DNA of 7,214 nucleotides from Pseudomonadota bacterium (lineage in GTDB: Bacteria > Pseudomonadota > Alphaproteobacteria > Rhizobiales > Xanthobacteraceae). Location of the stretch: positions 1-7,214 of the forward strand of contig JAEVZN010000168.1 in NCBI GenBank assembly GCA_023392205.1, written 5' to 3'. Shown here piece by piece: positions 1-6,583 of this stretch (its first letter is position 1; each line of letters begins with the position of its first letter). A program made the translations under genes and the position numbers. A model generated the notes under the pieces. The model did not search any database. It saw only the letters and a list, made by a program, of their open reading frames with translations, and was not told where the DNA came from.

Positions 1-18
1 TATGTGTATAAGAGTCAG
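1..18 (+). other. Leftover Tn5 mosaic-end (Nextera) adapter sequence
   Basis: Bases 2-18 match 16 of 17 positions of the Tn5 mosaic end AGATGTGTATAAGAGACAG: bases 2-14 are identical, base 15 is T instead of A, and 16-18 are CAG. The match lies at the very edge of the window and points inward, as expected when a tagmentation adapter is not trimmed from a contig end. It is read in frame with the following gene and creates a false ATG at base 2 and false N-terminal codons. A natural IS50 end is possible but much less likely, since nothing else of such an element is present. Confidence 0.88.
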
Positions 19-1140
19 CATTATACCCGTGTGCAGGGCCTTACCGACTACGTCACCGAAGCGAAGGCAGTTGCGCGCGCCGCCCGCGATGTCGGTGTAC
101 GGGCCGGGTTCGCTGTGGCGATGCGCGACCGTAATCCGCTGGTCTATGGCCCCTCCGAGCCGATCTTCGCTGCACTGGACAGTGAGGCTGCAGCGGAAAT
201 TCAAAGACGATTTCTGCGCGATCCCCTTCCCGCTGCCGAACAGATCGGCCTCGTGGAGGCCGTCGCCGGCGCCACCGACGATCCGGACTTCAATGTCCAG
301 TATGGCCCAGCGGGTGTGCAATGGTGTTCCGACGCATTGCTGCGCGGCATAGCCGAGGCTTCGCAGCGAACCGGCCGCCGCATCCACATGCATTGTCTGG
401 AGACGAGGTATCAGCGTGACTGGGCGGATGTGAACTTTGCGGATGGCATCATCCCTTATCTGGATTCCATCGGCCTGCTGAGCGCCCGGCTGACATTGGC
501 GCATTGCACGCACGCGCGGCCGGACGAGCTGGAGTTGTTAGCGGAGCGCGGTGTCACGATCAGCGTGAATACATCGTCAAATCTGGGAATTCGCTCCGGA
601 ATCGCACCATTGGCCGAAATGGTGAAGCGAGGCTGCCGTGTCGCGCTCGGTCTAGACGGATTGGCATTCGACGAAGACGACGATGCGCTGCGCGACATGC
701 GGCTCGTGCATCTTCTGCATGCCGGAACCGGCTTCGAAACGAATGTCAGCCGAGACGACATTCTTGCCATGGCGTGCCGTAACGGTCGCTTCTCTGTCCT
801 CAACCGTGACGACGGCGGCGCGCTGACAGAGAACGCACCTGCCGATCTGCTACTCCTCGACTGGGCGCGTGTCGATGACGACCGGCTGAAGGCAGACCTC
901 GACCCGCGCGACCTGCTCTTCTCGCGAACCCATGCTGACCATGTCGCGGAGATGATCGTCAATGGCCGGACTATCGTGAAAGACGGCCAGGTCACAGGAA
1001 TCGATCATGCCACCGCGCGGACGGAGCTTCTTGCGCGCTTTCGTAGCGGAATGTCACAGAGCGCAGCACTAGCATCCGCCCTACAGGCCCTAGAGCCCGT
1101 GCTGGACGCTCATTTTTCGGGCAATACGCCCTGCTGCTGA
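19..1140 (+). CDS. ATZ/TRZ-type amidohydrolase (cytosine deaminase-like), 5' partial
   Basis: This is a metal-dependent hydrolase of the amidohydrolase superfamily, in the group that removes amino, alkylamino or halogen substituents from nitrogen heterocycles (AtzB/AtzC, TrzN, cytosine and guanine deaminases). Codons are in frame from base 19. In the open frame counted from base 4, HMHCLE (residues 128-133) gives the metal-binding His and the HxxE catalytic Glu typical of deaminases. HCTH (167-170), the NTSSNLGIRSGIAPL stretch and LGLDG with Asp218 supply the other active-site elements. The C-terminus is complete and ends in the usual small beta domain (VNGRTIVKDGQV). The N-terminal part with the first HxH metal motif, about 80-100 residues in this family, is missing because the window begins inside the gene; the apparent start is adapter-derived. 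It lies just ahead of the ring-opening amidohydrolase on the same strand. The family is clear; the substrate is not visible. Confidence 0.9.
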   Translation, partial: HYTRVQGLTDYVTEAKAVARAARDVGVRAGFAVAMRDRNPLVYGPSEPIFAALDSEAAAEIQRRFLRDPLPAAEQIGLVEAVAGATDDPDFNVQYGPAGVQWCSDALLRGIAEASQRTGRRIHMHCLETRYQRDWADVNFADGIIPYLDSIGLLSARLTLAHCTHARPDELELLAERGVTISVNTSSNLGIRSGIAPLAEMVKRGCRVALGLDGLAFDEDDDALRDMRLVHLLHAGTGFETNVSRDDILAMACRNGRFSVLNRDDGGALTENAPADLLLLDWARVDDDRLKADLDPRDLLFSRTHADHVAEMIVNGRTIVKDGQVTGIDHATARTELLARFRSGMSQSAALASALQALEPVLDAHFSGNTPCC

Positions 1141-1144
1141 AGGA
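1140..1144 (+). promoter_or_regulatory. Ribosome binding site overlapping the upstream stop
   Basis: AAGGA begins on the last base of the amidohydrolase TGA stop and lies 7 bases before the GTG at 1152. It supports that GTG as the start and suggests translational coupling of the two hydrolases. Confidence 0.7.
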
Positions 1145-1151
1145 CAATATT

Positions 1152-2258
1152 GTGCCGATCGCCAAGGTTCATCGTATCTCCGCCCACGGCCCGGACGATG
1201 CCAGTGGCATTGCCGATGCCATCTCCCGTGGTGTGATTGATCCCCGCGGCGTGCTCGCGGTTTTTGGAAAGACCGAAGGCAACGGTTGCGTCAACGACTT
1301 CAGCCGCGGCTTTGCGACCAGCACTCTCACCCATTTCTTCGCACGTTTCATGCCGCCGGAAGAGGCTGCGAAGATCTGCTTCGTCATGTCCGGTGGCACC
1401 GAGGGGGCCATGGCGCCGCATTGGACCATCTTCGAACGCTCGGAAGGCAATGGCGAACCGGGTCCGGCACTTGCCATCGGCCGCGCTCATACGCCGGCTC
1501 TACCGCCGGAAGACCTCGGCCGCAGAGGTCAGATCGACATGGTGGTACATGGCGTGCGCGAGGCCATGGCGGATGCGGGGATCGCATTCACCAGGGATGT
1601 CCACTTCGTTCAGGTCAAATGCCCGCTGCTCACCGCACAACGCATCAAGGAAGCGGAAGCGCGCGGTGCGACCGTCACGACAAGCAGCACTTTGAAATCC
1701 ATGGGCCTCTCACGAGCGGCAAGCGCACTCGGCGTGGCCGTTGCGCTTGGGGAGCTTGATGCAGACAAAGTTGCCGAAGACGCCATAGGCATCGACTGGA
1801 CGCTCTATTCCGGACGGGCGAGCTGCTCGGCCGGCATCGAATTGCTCGGCCATGAGATCGTAGTTCTGGGAACGTCGCAGGACTGGAGCGGCCCGCTGAA
1901 CGTCGACCATGCGGTGATGACCGATGCCGTGGATATCGAACCCGTGCGGCAGGCCATGCAGCGGCTCGGACTCTCCGCCAACGGGCAACTCACCTTACCC
2001 GAACGCGAGAAGATGATCGCGCTGCTCGCAAAAGCGGAACCGAGCCAGAGCGCGGAGCTGCGCGGCTTCCGTCACACCATGCTGGATGACTCCGACATTT
2101 CACCCACGAGACATGCGCGGGCGTTTGTCTGCGGGGCACTGGCGGGACTTGTCGGCCATGCCGAACTCTTTGTGTCCGGCGGGGCCGAGCATCAAGGCCC
2201 GGATGGCGGTGGACCGGTGGCGGTGATTGTCGACCGTCAAACTGAGATGCGTGGCTAG
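1152..2258 (+). CDS. Ring-opening amidohydrolase (cyanuric acid amidohydrolase/barbiturase family)
   Basis: The 368-residue product belongs to the AtzD/TrzD/barbiturase family, which hydrolytically opens cyanuric acid (to carboxybiuret, then biuret) or barbituric acid (to ureidomalonate) in the cytoplasm. The fold is three repeated domains, each giving one Lys and one Ser to the active site. All are visible: Lys40 in GKTEGNGCVND with Ser80 in MSGGTEG; Lys156 in QVKCPLLT with Ser226 in SCSAGIE; Lys294 in LAKAE with Ser342 in VSGGAEHQGP. Arg52, Arg188 and Arg320 occupy equivalent places in the three repeats and are candidates for holding the ring carbonyls. Length is typical and the protein looks intact. 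The start is GTG, backed by AAGGA at 7-base spacing. The gene follows the upstream amidohydrolase by 11 bases, an order that recalls AtzC followed by AtzD. Family members include both triazine and pyrimidine enzymes, and I cannot tell from sequence which this is. Its TAG stop lies in a CTAG shared with the convergent gene. Confidence 0.95.
   Translation: MPIAKVHRISAHGPDDASGIADAISRGVIDPRGVLAVFGKTEGNGCVNDFSRGFATSTLTHFFARFMPPEEAAKICFVMSGGTEGAMAPHWTIFERSEGNGEPGPALAIGRAHTPALPPEDLGRRGQIDMVVHGVREAMADAGIAFTRDVHFVQVKCPLLTAQRIKEAEARGATVTTSSTLKSMGLSRAASALGVAVALGELDADKVAEDAIGIDWTLYSGRASCSAGIELLGHEIVVLGTSQDWSGPLNVDHAVMTDAVDIEPVRQAMQRLGLSANGQLTLPEREKMIALLAKAEPSQSAELRGFRHTMLDDSDISPTRHARAFVCGALAGLVGHAELFVSGGAEHQGPDGGGPVAVIVDRQTEMRG
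2255..2258. other. CTAG palindrome giving both convergent stops
   Basis: The ring-opening amidohydrolase (+) ends in TAG at 2256-2258 and the RraA-like gene (-) ends in TAG read from 2257 to 2255. The palindrome CTAG thus terminates both reading frames, and the genes overlap by four bases. No hairpin followed by a T-run is seen on either strand nearby, so the two transcripts probably overlap. Confidence 0.9.
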
Positions 2259-2785
2259 CGGGCGGGTGGAGGGGCGGCCGGCGTGAGTGCACTGAGATCC
2301 AGCTGTTCCCGGCTGACCATCACGCTGTCCCGGTCGGCATAAACCCAGAACCCGGTTTCGAACCTCGCATTTCCAAACTCGACCGGCACGCCCTGATGGC
2401 CACCGCCATGAATCCAGGTACGCCGCGCAGTCGTACCGAGAGCCTTCACGCCGAAATTCAGTTGATCGATCCCAAGCGAATCGCGAATGGCACCGAAGAT
2501 GACCGCCCCGCGCCAGCCGCTCGCAATCGCAATCTCGGCCATGCGATCGCCCATTACACCCATTCTCAACGATCCGCCCGCATCGACAACAAGAATGCGA
2601 CCCTCCCCCGGACCACGCAACACCTCGACCAGCGGCAAATGGTCCTCGAAGGTCTTCACAGTCACGCAAGGACCATAAAAGCTGTCAGGCTTTCCGAAGC
2701 TGCGGAATTGCGCCTCGCAGACACTGAGCGCCTGATGATGCGTATCGAAAATATCTGCGGTCACAATCGGCTGCTGTTCGCTCAC
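2255..2785 (-). CDS. RraA-like protein with aldolase-type D-X20-R-D motif
   Basis: The product resembles RraA/HMG aldolase-fold proteins from end to end: TADIFDTHH near the N-terminus, VTVKTFEDH, the glycine-rich ILVVDAGGSLRMGVMGD and GWRGAVIFGAIRD. E. coli RraA binds and inhibits RNase E and lacks the aldolase metal site. This protein has Asp80, exactly 20 residues, then Arg101-Asp102, the D-X20-R-D signature of the HMG/CHA aldolases and oxaloacetate decarboxylases of this fold. A pyruvate-type aldolase or beta-keto acid decarboxylase is therefore more likely than an RNase regulator. GTG at 2785 is preferred because GGAG lies 6 bases upstream, giving 176 residues, close to E. coli RraA's 161. 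ATG at 2797 and GTG at 2821 are in-frame alternatives with poor ribosome sites. It is the last gene of the transporter operon, about 64 bases after the LivF stop. The fold is secure, the reaction inferred. Confidence 0.87.
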   Translation of the reverse strand: MSEQQPIVTADIFDTHHQALSVCEAQFRSFGKPDSFYGPCVTVKTFEDHLPLVEVLRGPGEGRILVVDAGGSLRMGVMGDRMAEIAIASGWRGAVIFGAIRDSLGIDQLNFGVKALGTTARRTWIHGGGHQGVPVEFGNARFETGFWVYADRDSVMVSREQLDLSALTPAAPPPAR

Positions 2786-2849
2786 GCCCTGCTCCATGCT
2801 GCGATAATCAGATTGCCGCACCGGCTATAAGGTCGTGGCCGGGTCTGCG

Positions 2850-3555
2850 TCAATGAACGCCAAGGAATTCAAACAGCGGCTCCGGATCGCCGGCAAGATC
2901 CTTGGTGACCCCCTCATACACGATCTTGCCGGTATCAAGGACGTAGATCCGTTCAGACGTTGCGAGCGCGCTATACAGATTCTGTTCGACCAGCAGAATC
3001 GAAATGCCGGACTTCCTGAGATCAATCACGATCTCCTCCAGATGCTGCACCATGACCGGGCGCCAACCCTTCCGAAGGTTCGTCCATCAGGATCAGATCC
3101 GGATCGATCATCAGCGCACGACCGACAGCAAGCATTTGCCGCTCGCCACCCGACAATTGACCGCCACGGTGATATCGTCGTTCGGCGAGGCGCGGAAACA
3201 GACCGAACACCTTGTCCATGGTCCAGCCTTCGCTCGCGCGTGCGGACTTGAGCATCGTCAGATGCTCGGTCACGGTCAAAGACGGAAAAAGGCGCCGTCC
3301 CTGCGGCACGATCGCAATCTTTCGCGAGGCAATGTCATGCGGCCGCTTGCCCAGCAATTCTTCGCCGCGCCACGTCACGCTCCCGGCACGAACATTCGGA
3401 GGAGAAAGCCCCATGATCGAGCGTATGATCGTGGTCTTTCCCATGCCGTTGCGGCCGAGCAGCGCGACCACTTCACCCGCTTTCACATTCAGAGACGCCC
3501 CGTGGATGACATGGGCCTCGCCGTAAAAGCTCTGCAGATCGCGCACTTCAAGCAT
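2850..3555 (-). pseudogene. livF: LivF-type ABC transporter ATPase, frameshifted
   Basis: This is the second nucleotide-binding subunit of a branched-chain amino acid-type (HAAT) importer. From ATG at 3555 the first frame holds Walker A GRNGMGKTT (residues 34-42), Q-loop Gln85, signature LSGGERQ (134-140) and Walker B LILMDEPSEGLAP (154-166). After Pro166, encoded at 3060-3058, the frame turns into GHGAASGGDRD and stops at 3022. The expected continuation VMVQHLEEIV, including the switch-His-region equivalent LLVEQN and the normal C-terminus EFLGVH, is in another frame from 3056 to the TGA at 2850. Removing one base from 3057-3060 would restore a normal protein of about 234 residues. The truncated product would lack the region after Walker B and should not support transport. 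The start overlaps the LivG stop by 8 bases. Either a recent mutation or an assembly error is possible; no other decay is visible, and the window already shows an adapter remnant. Confidence 0.88.
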
Positions 3556-4303
3556 GGCGTGGTGTCCCGAGATAGACTTCCTGCACGGCCTTGTTCCGTC
3601 GGATCGCTTCGGGATCTTCTTCCACCAGCACCCGCCCTTCATGCAGACATGTCACGTAATCGGCCAGCCCGAGCGCCAGATTCATATCGTGCTCAATGAG
3701 GATCAGCGTCAATTCGCGCGGCAGCGCCTTGATGATTTCGGCAACGAGTGTCCGTTCCACCGGCGACAGACCCGCCGCAGGCTCGTCCAGCAGCAAAGCA
3801 ACGGGTCGCGTCACCAGCGCCAGCGCGATTTCGAGCTGCCGCTGTTCGCCGTAGGACAAATCCCTCACCACCACATCCAGCCGGTGATGCATACGCGCCG
3901 ACCCCAACGCCTCGGCGATGCGCTCATCCTCTGTGCTGTCGGTATCGGGCGATCCGAACAACGAAAATTTTCGTCGCTCAAGCCCGCGAATTGCGAGCAC
4001 CATGTTGTCCTGCACGGACAGGCTCGGAAACAGGTTGGTGATCTGGAACGTCCGCGAGATGCCGAGTTGCGCCCGCTTGTGCGGAGGATAGTTGGTGATC
4101 GTCTTGTCATCGAAAGCAATGTGTCCCGCCGTCGGCGGAATGACACCGGTAATGGCGTTGAACAAGGTGGTTTTGCCGGCGCCGTTTGGGCCGATAATCG
4201 CGCGCCGCTGCCCGCGCGGCACCGCGAGGCTCACGCCATCAACTGCACGCAGTGCATCGAAGGCCACGACGACGTCATTAAGCGAGAGGATGTTGTCGGT
4301 CAC
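3548..4303 (-). CDS. livG: LivG-type ABC transporter ATPase
   Basis: The first nucleotide-binding subunit of the HAAT importer has 251 residues, normal for LivG. In order it shows Walker A GPNGAGKTT (38-46), Q-loop Gln87 in SRTFQITNLF, signature LSYGEQRQLEIA (149-160), Walker B ALLLDEPAAGL (169-179) and H-loop His205 in LIEHD. The C-terminus (VQEVYLG) has the LivG-type ending. The start is GTG at 4303: an in-frame TGA lies four codons upstream (4315-4313) and no Met occurs in the first part of the domain, so no other start fits. The ribosome site (TTTGAG) is weak. It would sit on the cytoplasmic face of the membrane and pair with the LivF-type subunit. A 9-bp hairpin separates it from the binding-protein gene, which may lower its expression relative to that gene. 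The symbol marks the family only; the substrate need not be a branched-chain amino acid. Confidence 0.93.
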   Translation of the reverse strand: MTDNILSLNDVVVAFDALRAVDGVSLAVPRGQRRAIIGPNGAGKTTLFNAITGVIPPTAGHIAFDDKTITNYPPHKRAQLGISRTFQITNLFPSLSVQDNMVLAIRGLERRKFSLFGSPDTDSTEDERIAEALGSARMHHRLDVVVRDLSYGEQRQLEIALALVTRPVALLLDEPAAGLSPVERTLVAEIIKALPRELTLILIEHDMNLALGLADYVTCLHEGRVLVEEDPEAIRRNKAVQEVYLGTPRHA

Positions 4304-4322
4304 AGTCTCAAATCACATGAAT

Positions 4323-4347
4323 GGGGCGCGGTTAGCGGCCGCGCCCC
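4323..4347 (-). other. Intercistronic hairpin after the binding-protein gene
   Basis: Bases 4323-4331 (GGGGCGCGG) pair perfectly with 4339-4347 (CCGCGCCCC) around a 7-base loop, giving a 9-bp, almost all G-C stem. It lies 14 bases after the binding-protein stop and 19 bases before the LivG start. On the transcribed (-) strand it is followed by ATTCATGTGATTT rather than a T-run, so it is not a standard intrinsic terminator. Hairpins after binding-protein genes often protect that part of the mRNA from 3' exonucleases or cause partial attenuation; that role here is inferred. Confidence 0.6.
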
Positions 4348-4361
4348 TCTGGGAGCTAAGC

Positions 4362-5621
4362 TCAGCCCTTCTTGATACCCTGGAAGTTACGGGAGTAAGG
4401 CGGCTGCTTGAGATAGGTTTCGGGATCGTATTTCCAGAATTGCGAAACGCCTTCATAGGTCTCGACCGGCACATTCCAGAATTTGCCGTCCGGCCTCTTC
4501 ATCACGCGGCGGATATACACATCGTAGATCGGGTTTCCATAGGCATCGAGCTTGACGGTTGTACCCAACGGTGAATCCGCCAGTTCAGTCTTCAGCACCG
4601 CGTCTACGAAGGCTTCACGGTCGTCGATCTTGCCACCCATGGCCTCGATAGCCTTCGCCACCCACATGGCGCCCGAGAACATCGAGAAGCCATAGAGAGG
4701 CGGGATCTTCTGGTACTTCGCGGTGTAATCGTCGACGAACTTCTTGGTCACTGGCTTCTCAGAGCCCTCGGCAAAATGCGCAGGCGATACGATGCCCTCG
4801 CATTCCGCGCCAAGGGTTCGGATGACCGACTGGTCGGTCGCATTCATCGCGCCGAGCATCGGAATTTTACCCTTCAGACCGAAGCTCGCAAATTGCTGGA
4901 TCAGTCGCGTCGCGTCGGCGCCGGTCTCCATCGCAAACACGGCATCAATCTTCATATTGGCGATCTGACCGAGATACGGGCTGAAATCCGCAGTATTCAG
5001 CGGATGCCAGAATTGCTGCACGATCTCGCCGCCGCCTTCGGAGAAGACTTGCGCCAGACCGCCGCATTGCTCGTGCCCGAAGGTGTAATCCTGGCTGACC
5101 GTGGCAATGCGCTTGTAGCCCTGCTTGAGTGCCCAGTCGCCGAGCGGGTGGGTAAAGGCGCTGGCCGAGTAGCCGGCCACACGAACCACGTTCTTGATCC
5201 GCTGGCGCTGGGTCAGATCGTCGGCCGCAATTATCGGTATGAAGTATGGCATACCGTTGCTTTTGACATAGTTGGCAACGGCCAGTCCGGTATTGGCGAG
5301 CAGATTTCCCATCAGGAAATGGACATTGGCCTGCTCCACCAGGCGGCGCGCCTTCTGCAACGCAGTGTCGGGATTGGAAGCATCATCTTCCACGATCAGC
5401 TCGACTTTGCGGCCGGCAATCTCGTTTCCGATCGAGTCGAAGAAGAACTGGGTGCCTTCGACCATTTCGCGGCCGCCGGACGCGACGACACCTGTAAGCG
5501 GTGCCATCAGCCCGACCTTGATCGTGCCTCCCTGGGCGAAAGCCTGTTGCCATGCCGCGCTGCCAAAGCCGGCAACCGCAATCGAAAGTCCTGTCGATTT
5601 CAAAAATTGTCGTCTGTCCAT
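4362..5621 (-). CDS. Periplasmic substrate-binding protein of the HAAT/Liv ABC importer, Tat-type signal
   Basis: This 419-residue protein is a type I periplasmic binding protein (Peripla_BP_6/LivK-like). It captures the substrate in the periplasm and delivers it to the LivHM-type permeases. The N-terminus MDRRQFLKS has twin arginines (3-4) followed by QFLK, close to the Tat consensus, then a weakly hydrophobic stretch and a likely cleavage after AFA (residue 29). The mature part opens with TIKVGLMAPLTGVVASGGREMVEG, the usual first strand and ligand loop, and contains the family blocks VELIVEDDASNPDTALQKARRLVE and GYKRIATVSQDYTFGHEQ. The ATG at 5621 is supported by AAAAGGA at 5635-5629, 7 bases away. 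It lies between the permease genes (26 bases after the LivM stop) and the ATPase genes. Ligand identity cannot be read from sequence; family members bind amino acids, amides, urea or aromatic acids. Confidence 0.93.
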   Translation of the reverse strand: MDRRQFLKSTGLSIAVAGFGSAAWQQAFAQGGTIKVGLMAPLTGVVASGGREMVEGTQFFFDSIGNEIAGRKVELIVEDDASNPDTALQKARRLVEQANVHFLMGNLLANTGLAVANYVKSNGMPYFIPIIAADDLTQRQRIKNVVRVAGYSASAFTHPLGDWALKQGYKRIATVSQDYTFGHEQCGGLAQVFSEGGGEIVQQFWHPLNTADFSPYLGQIANMKIDAVFAMETGADATRLIQQFASFGLKGKIPMLGAMNATDQSVIRTLGAECEGIVSPAHFAEGSEKPVTKKFVDDYTAKYQKIPPLYGFSMFSGAMWVAKAIEAMGGKIDDREAFVDAVLKTELADSPLGTTVKLDAYGNPIYDVYIRRVMKRPDGKFWNVPVETYEGVSQFWKYDPETYLKQPPYSRNFQGIKKG

Positions 5622-5628
5622 GACGCGA

Positions 5629-5635
5629 TCCTTTT
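5629..5635 (-). promoter_or_regulatory. Strong ribosome binding site of the binding-protein gene
   Basis: On the - strand AAAAGGA stands 7 bases before the ATG at 5621, in the 26-base gap after the LivM stop. It is the clearest Shine-Dalgarno match in the transporter operon, in keeping with the higher dosage binding proteins need. Confidence 0.6.
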
Positions 5636-5647
5636 CTTCACTGGGCC

Positions 5648-6583
5648 TTAGGATTGTGAACGTCTTACGCGCTCGATGAGAGCGCGCACTTTCCCGACGA
5701 GACCTTCCGGCGCAAAAATCATGATCAGGATGAAGGGCACCCCGAGCACTGTCTGCCAGCGCTCGGTATGAGAGGATACGATATTTTCAAGTGTAATGAT
5801 GGCGGCGGCACCCACGAAGGAACCGAACAATGTTCCAACACCGCCAACGATGGTCATTAGCAATCCTTCGACCGATTGCGCCAGCGCAACGGTCGACGGG
5901 CTGACGAAATTATTGAAGAATGCATAGATCCCGCCGGCCACGCCGGCAAAAAAGCCCGACACCGTGAAACCAATAAACAGGTGCAGCGGCACGTTATAGC
6001 CGAGACTGCGCATGCGGCTTTCGCTGTCACGGATTCCGCGCAGCGTCAGTCCGAATGGCGAGCGCACAAATCGCCAGATGGCGAGGGTCAGCACCGCCGT
6101 GATCGCCAGAACGACCCAGTAGAACGACTGGTTATCGTAGAGAAACTCGGGCCGGACATCGCCGCGCAGGCCGTTCTCGCCGCCGGTCACCTGAGTCCAG
6201 CGCAGACAGATGCCCCAGACGATCATGCCGAGTGCGAGAGTGAGCAGCAGGAAATAGACGCCGGAGGTCCGCACCGCGAGCAATGCGAAGATCGCGGCGA
6301 CGAAAGTTGCGGCGAGGATACCAAGCGCGAGTGCGAGGACAGGCGACATCCCCTCTGCCGCCATGTAGATGACGACATACGTCGATACGCCGAAAATGGC
6401 CCCATGGCCGAGCGATGTGCGACCCGCATAACCCGCCAGAATGTCGATCGACATCGCCAGAATTCCGAAGATCAGGACCTCGGTGGCGAGACCGATCTGA
6501 TAATTGGACAACGCGAAGGGAAGCAGCGCCGCGGCGACGACTGCGGCCAGCCCAATCAGAATCGTGCGTGTGGTGGAGGTCAT
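5648..6583 (-). CDS. livM: LivM-type ABC transporter permease
   Basis: This 311-residue inner-membrane permease of the HAAT importer is almost wholly hydrophobic, with about eight to ten membrane segments beginning near residue 8. Family marks are GYAGRTSLGHGAIFG (51-65), VRTSGVYFLLLTLALG (104-119), TGGENGLRG (133-141) and the cytoplasmic loop FGLTLRGIRDSESRMRSLGYNV, which is the EAA-like contact for the ATPases. Near the end are GGVGTLFGSFVGA and the typical IFAPEGLVG. The C-terminal tail is basic (RALIERVRRSQS). The ATG at 6583 overlaps the preceding permease stop in an ATGA and has GGGAAGG at 6594-6588 just upstream. Together with the LivH-type subunit it forms the heterodimeric channel. 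Length and motifs are normal and nothing suggests damage. Confidence 0.94.
   Translation of the reverse strand: MTSTTRTILIGLAAVVAAALLPFALSNYQIGLATEVLIFGILAMSIDILAGYAGRTSLGHGAIFGVSTYVVIYMAAEGMSPVLALALGILAATFVAAIFALLAVRTSGVYFLLLTLALGMIVWGICLRWTQVTGGENGLRGDVRPEFLYDNQSFYWVVLAITAVLTLAIWRFVRSPFGLTLRGIRDSESRMRSLGYNVPLHLFIGFTVSGFFAGVAGGIYAFFNNFVSPSTVALAQSVEGLLMTIVGGVGTLFGSFVGAAAIITLENIVSSHTERWQTVLGVPFILIMIFAPEGLVGKVRALIERVRRSQS

Noticed and set aside
2827..2848. A possible 5-bp inverted repeat (CCGGC/GCCGG) between the LivF-type and RraA-like genes
   Set aside because: The stem is short, the loop is about 12 bases and no T-run follows; in GC-rich DNA this is expected by chance.
2850..3053. A separate 67-codon gene at the end of the LivF-type ATPase
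   Set aside because: It is the displaced C-terminal part of the same ATPase; its sequence continues the family alignment exactly where the first frame breaks.
4323..4347. The hairpin after the binding-protein gene as an intrinsic terminator
   Set aside because: No T-run follows it on the transcribed strand, and the ATPase genes downstream need read-through to be expressed.
3554..4375. A 273-codon open frame on the + strand opposite the LivG-type ATPase
   Set aside because: Antisense shadow; the - strand carries all ABC ATPase motifs in order.
4776..5651. A 291-codon open frame on the + strand opposite the binding-protein gene
   Set aside because: Antisense shadow of a well-matched binding protein; no recognisable family or plausible ribosome site.
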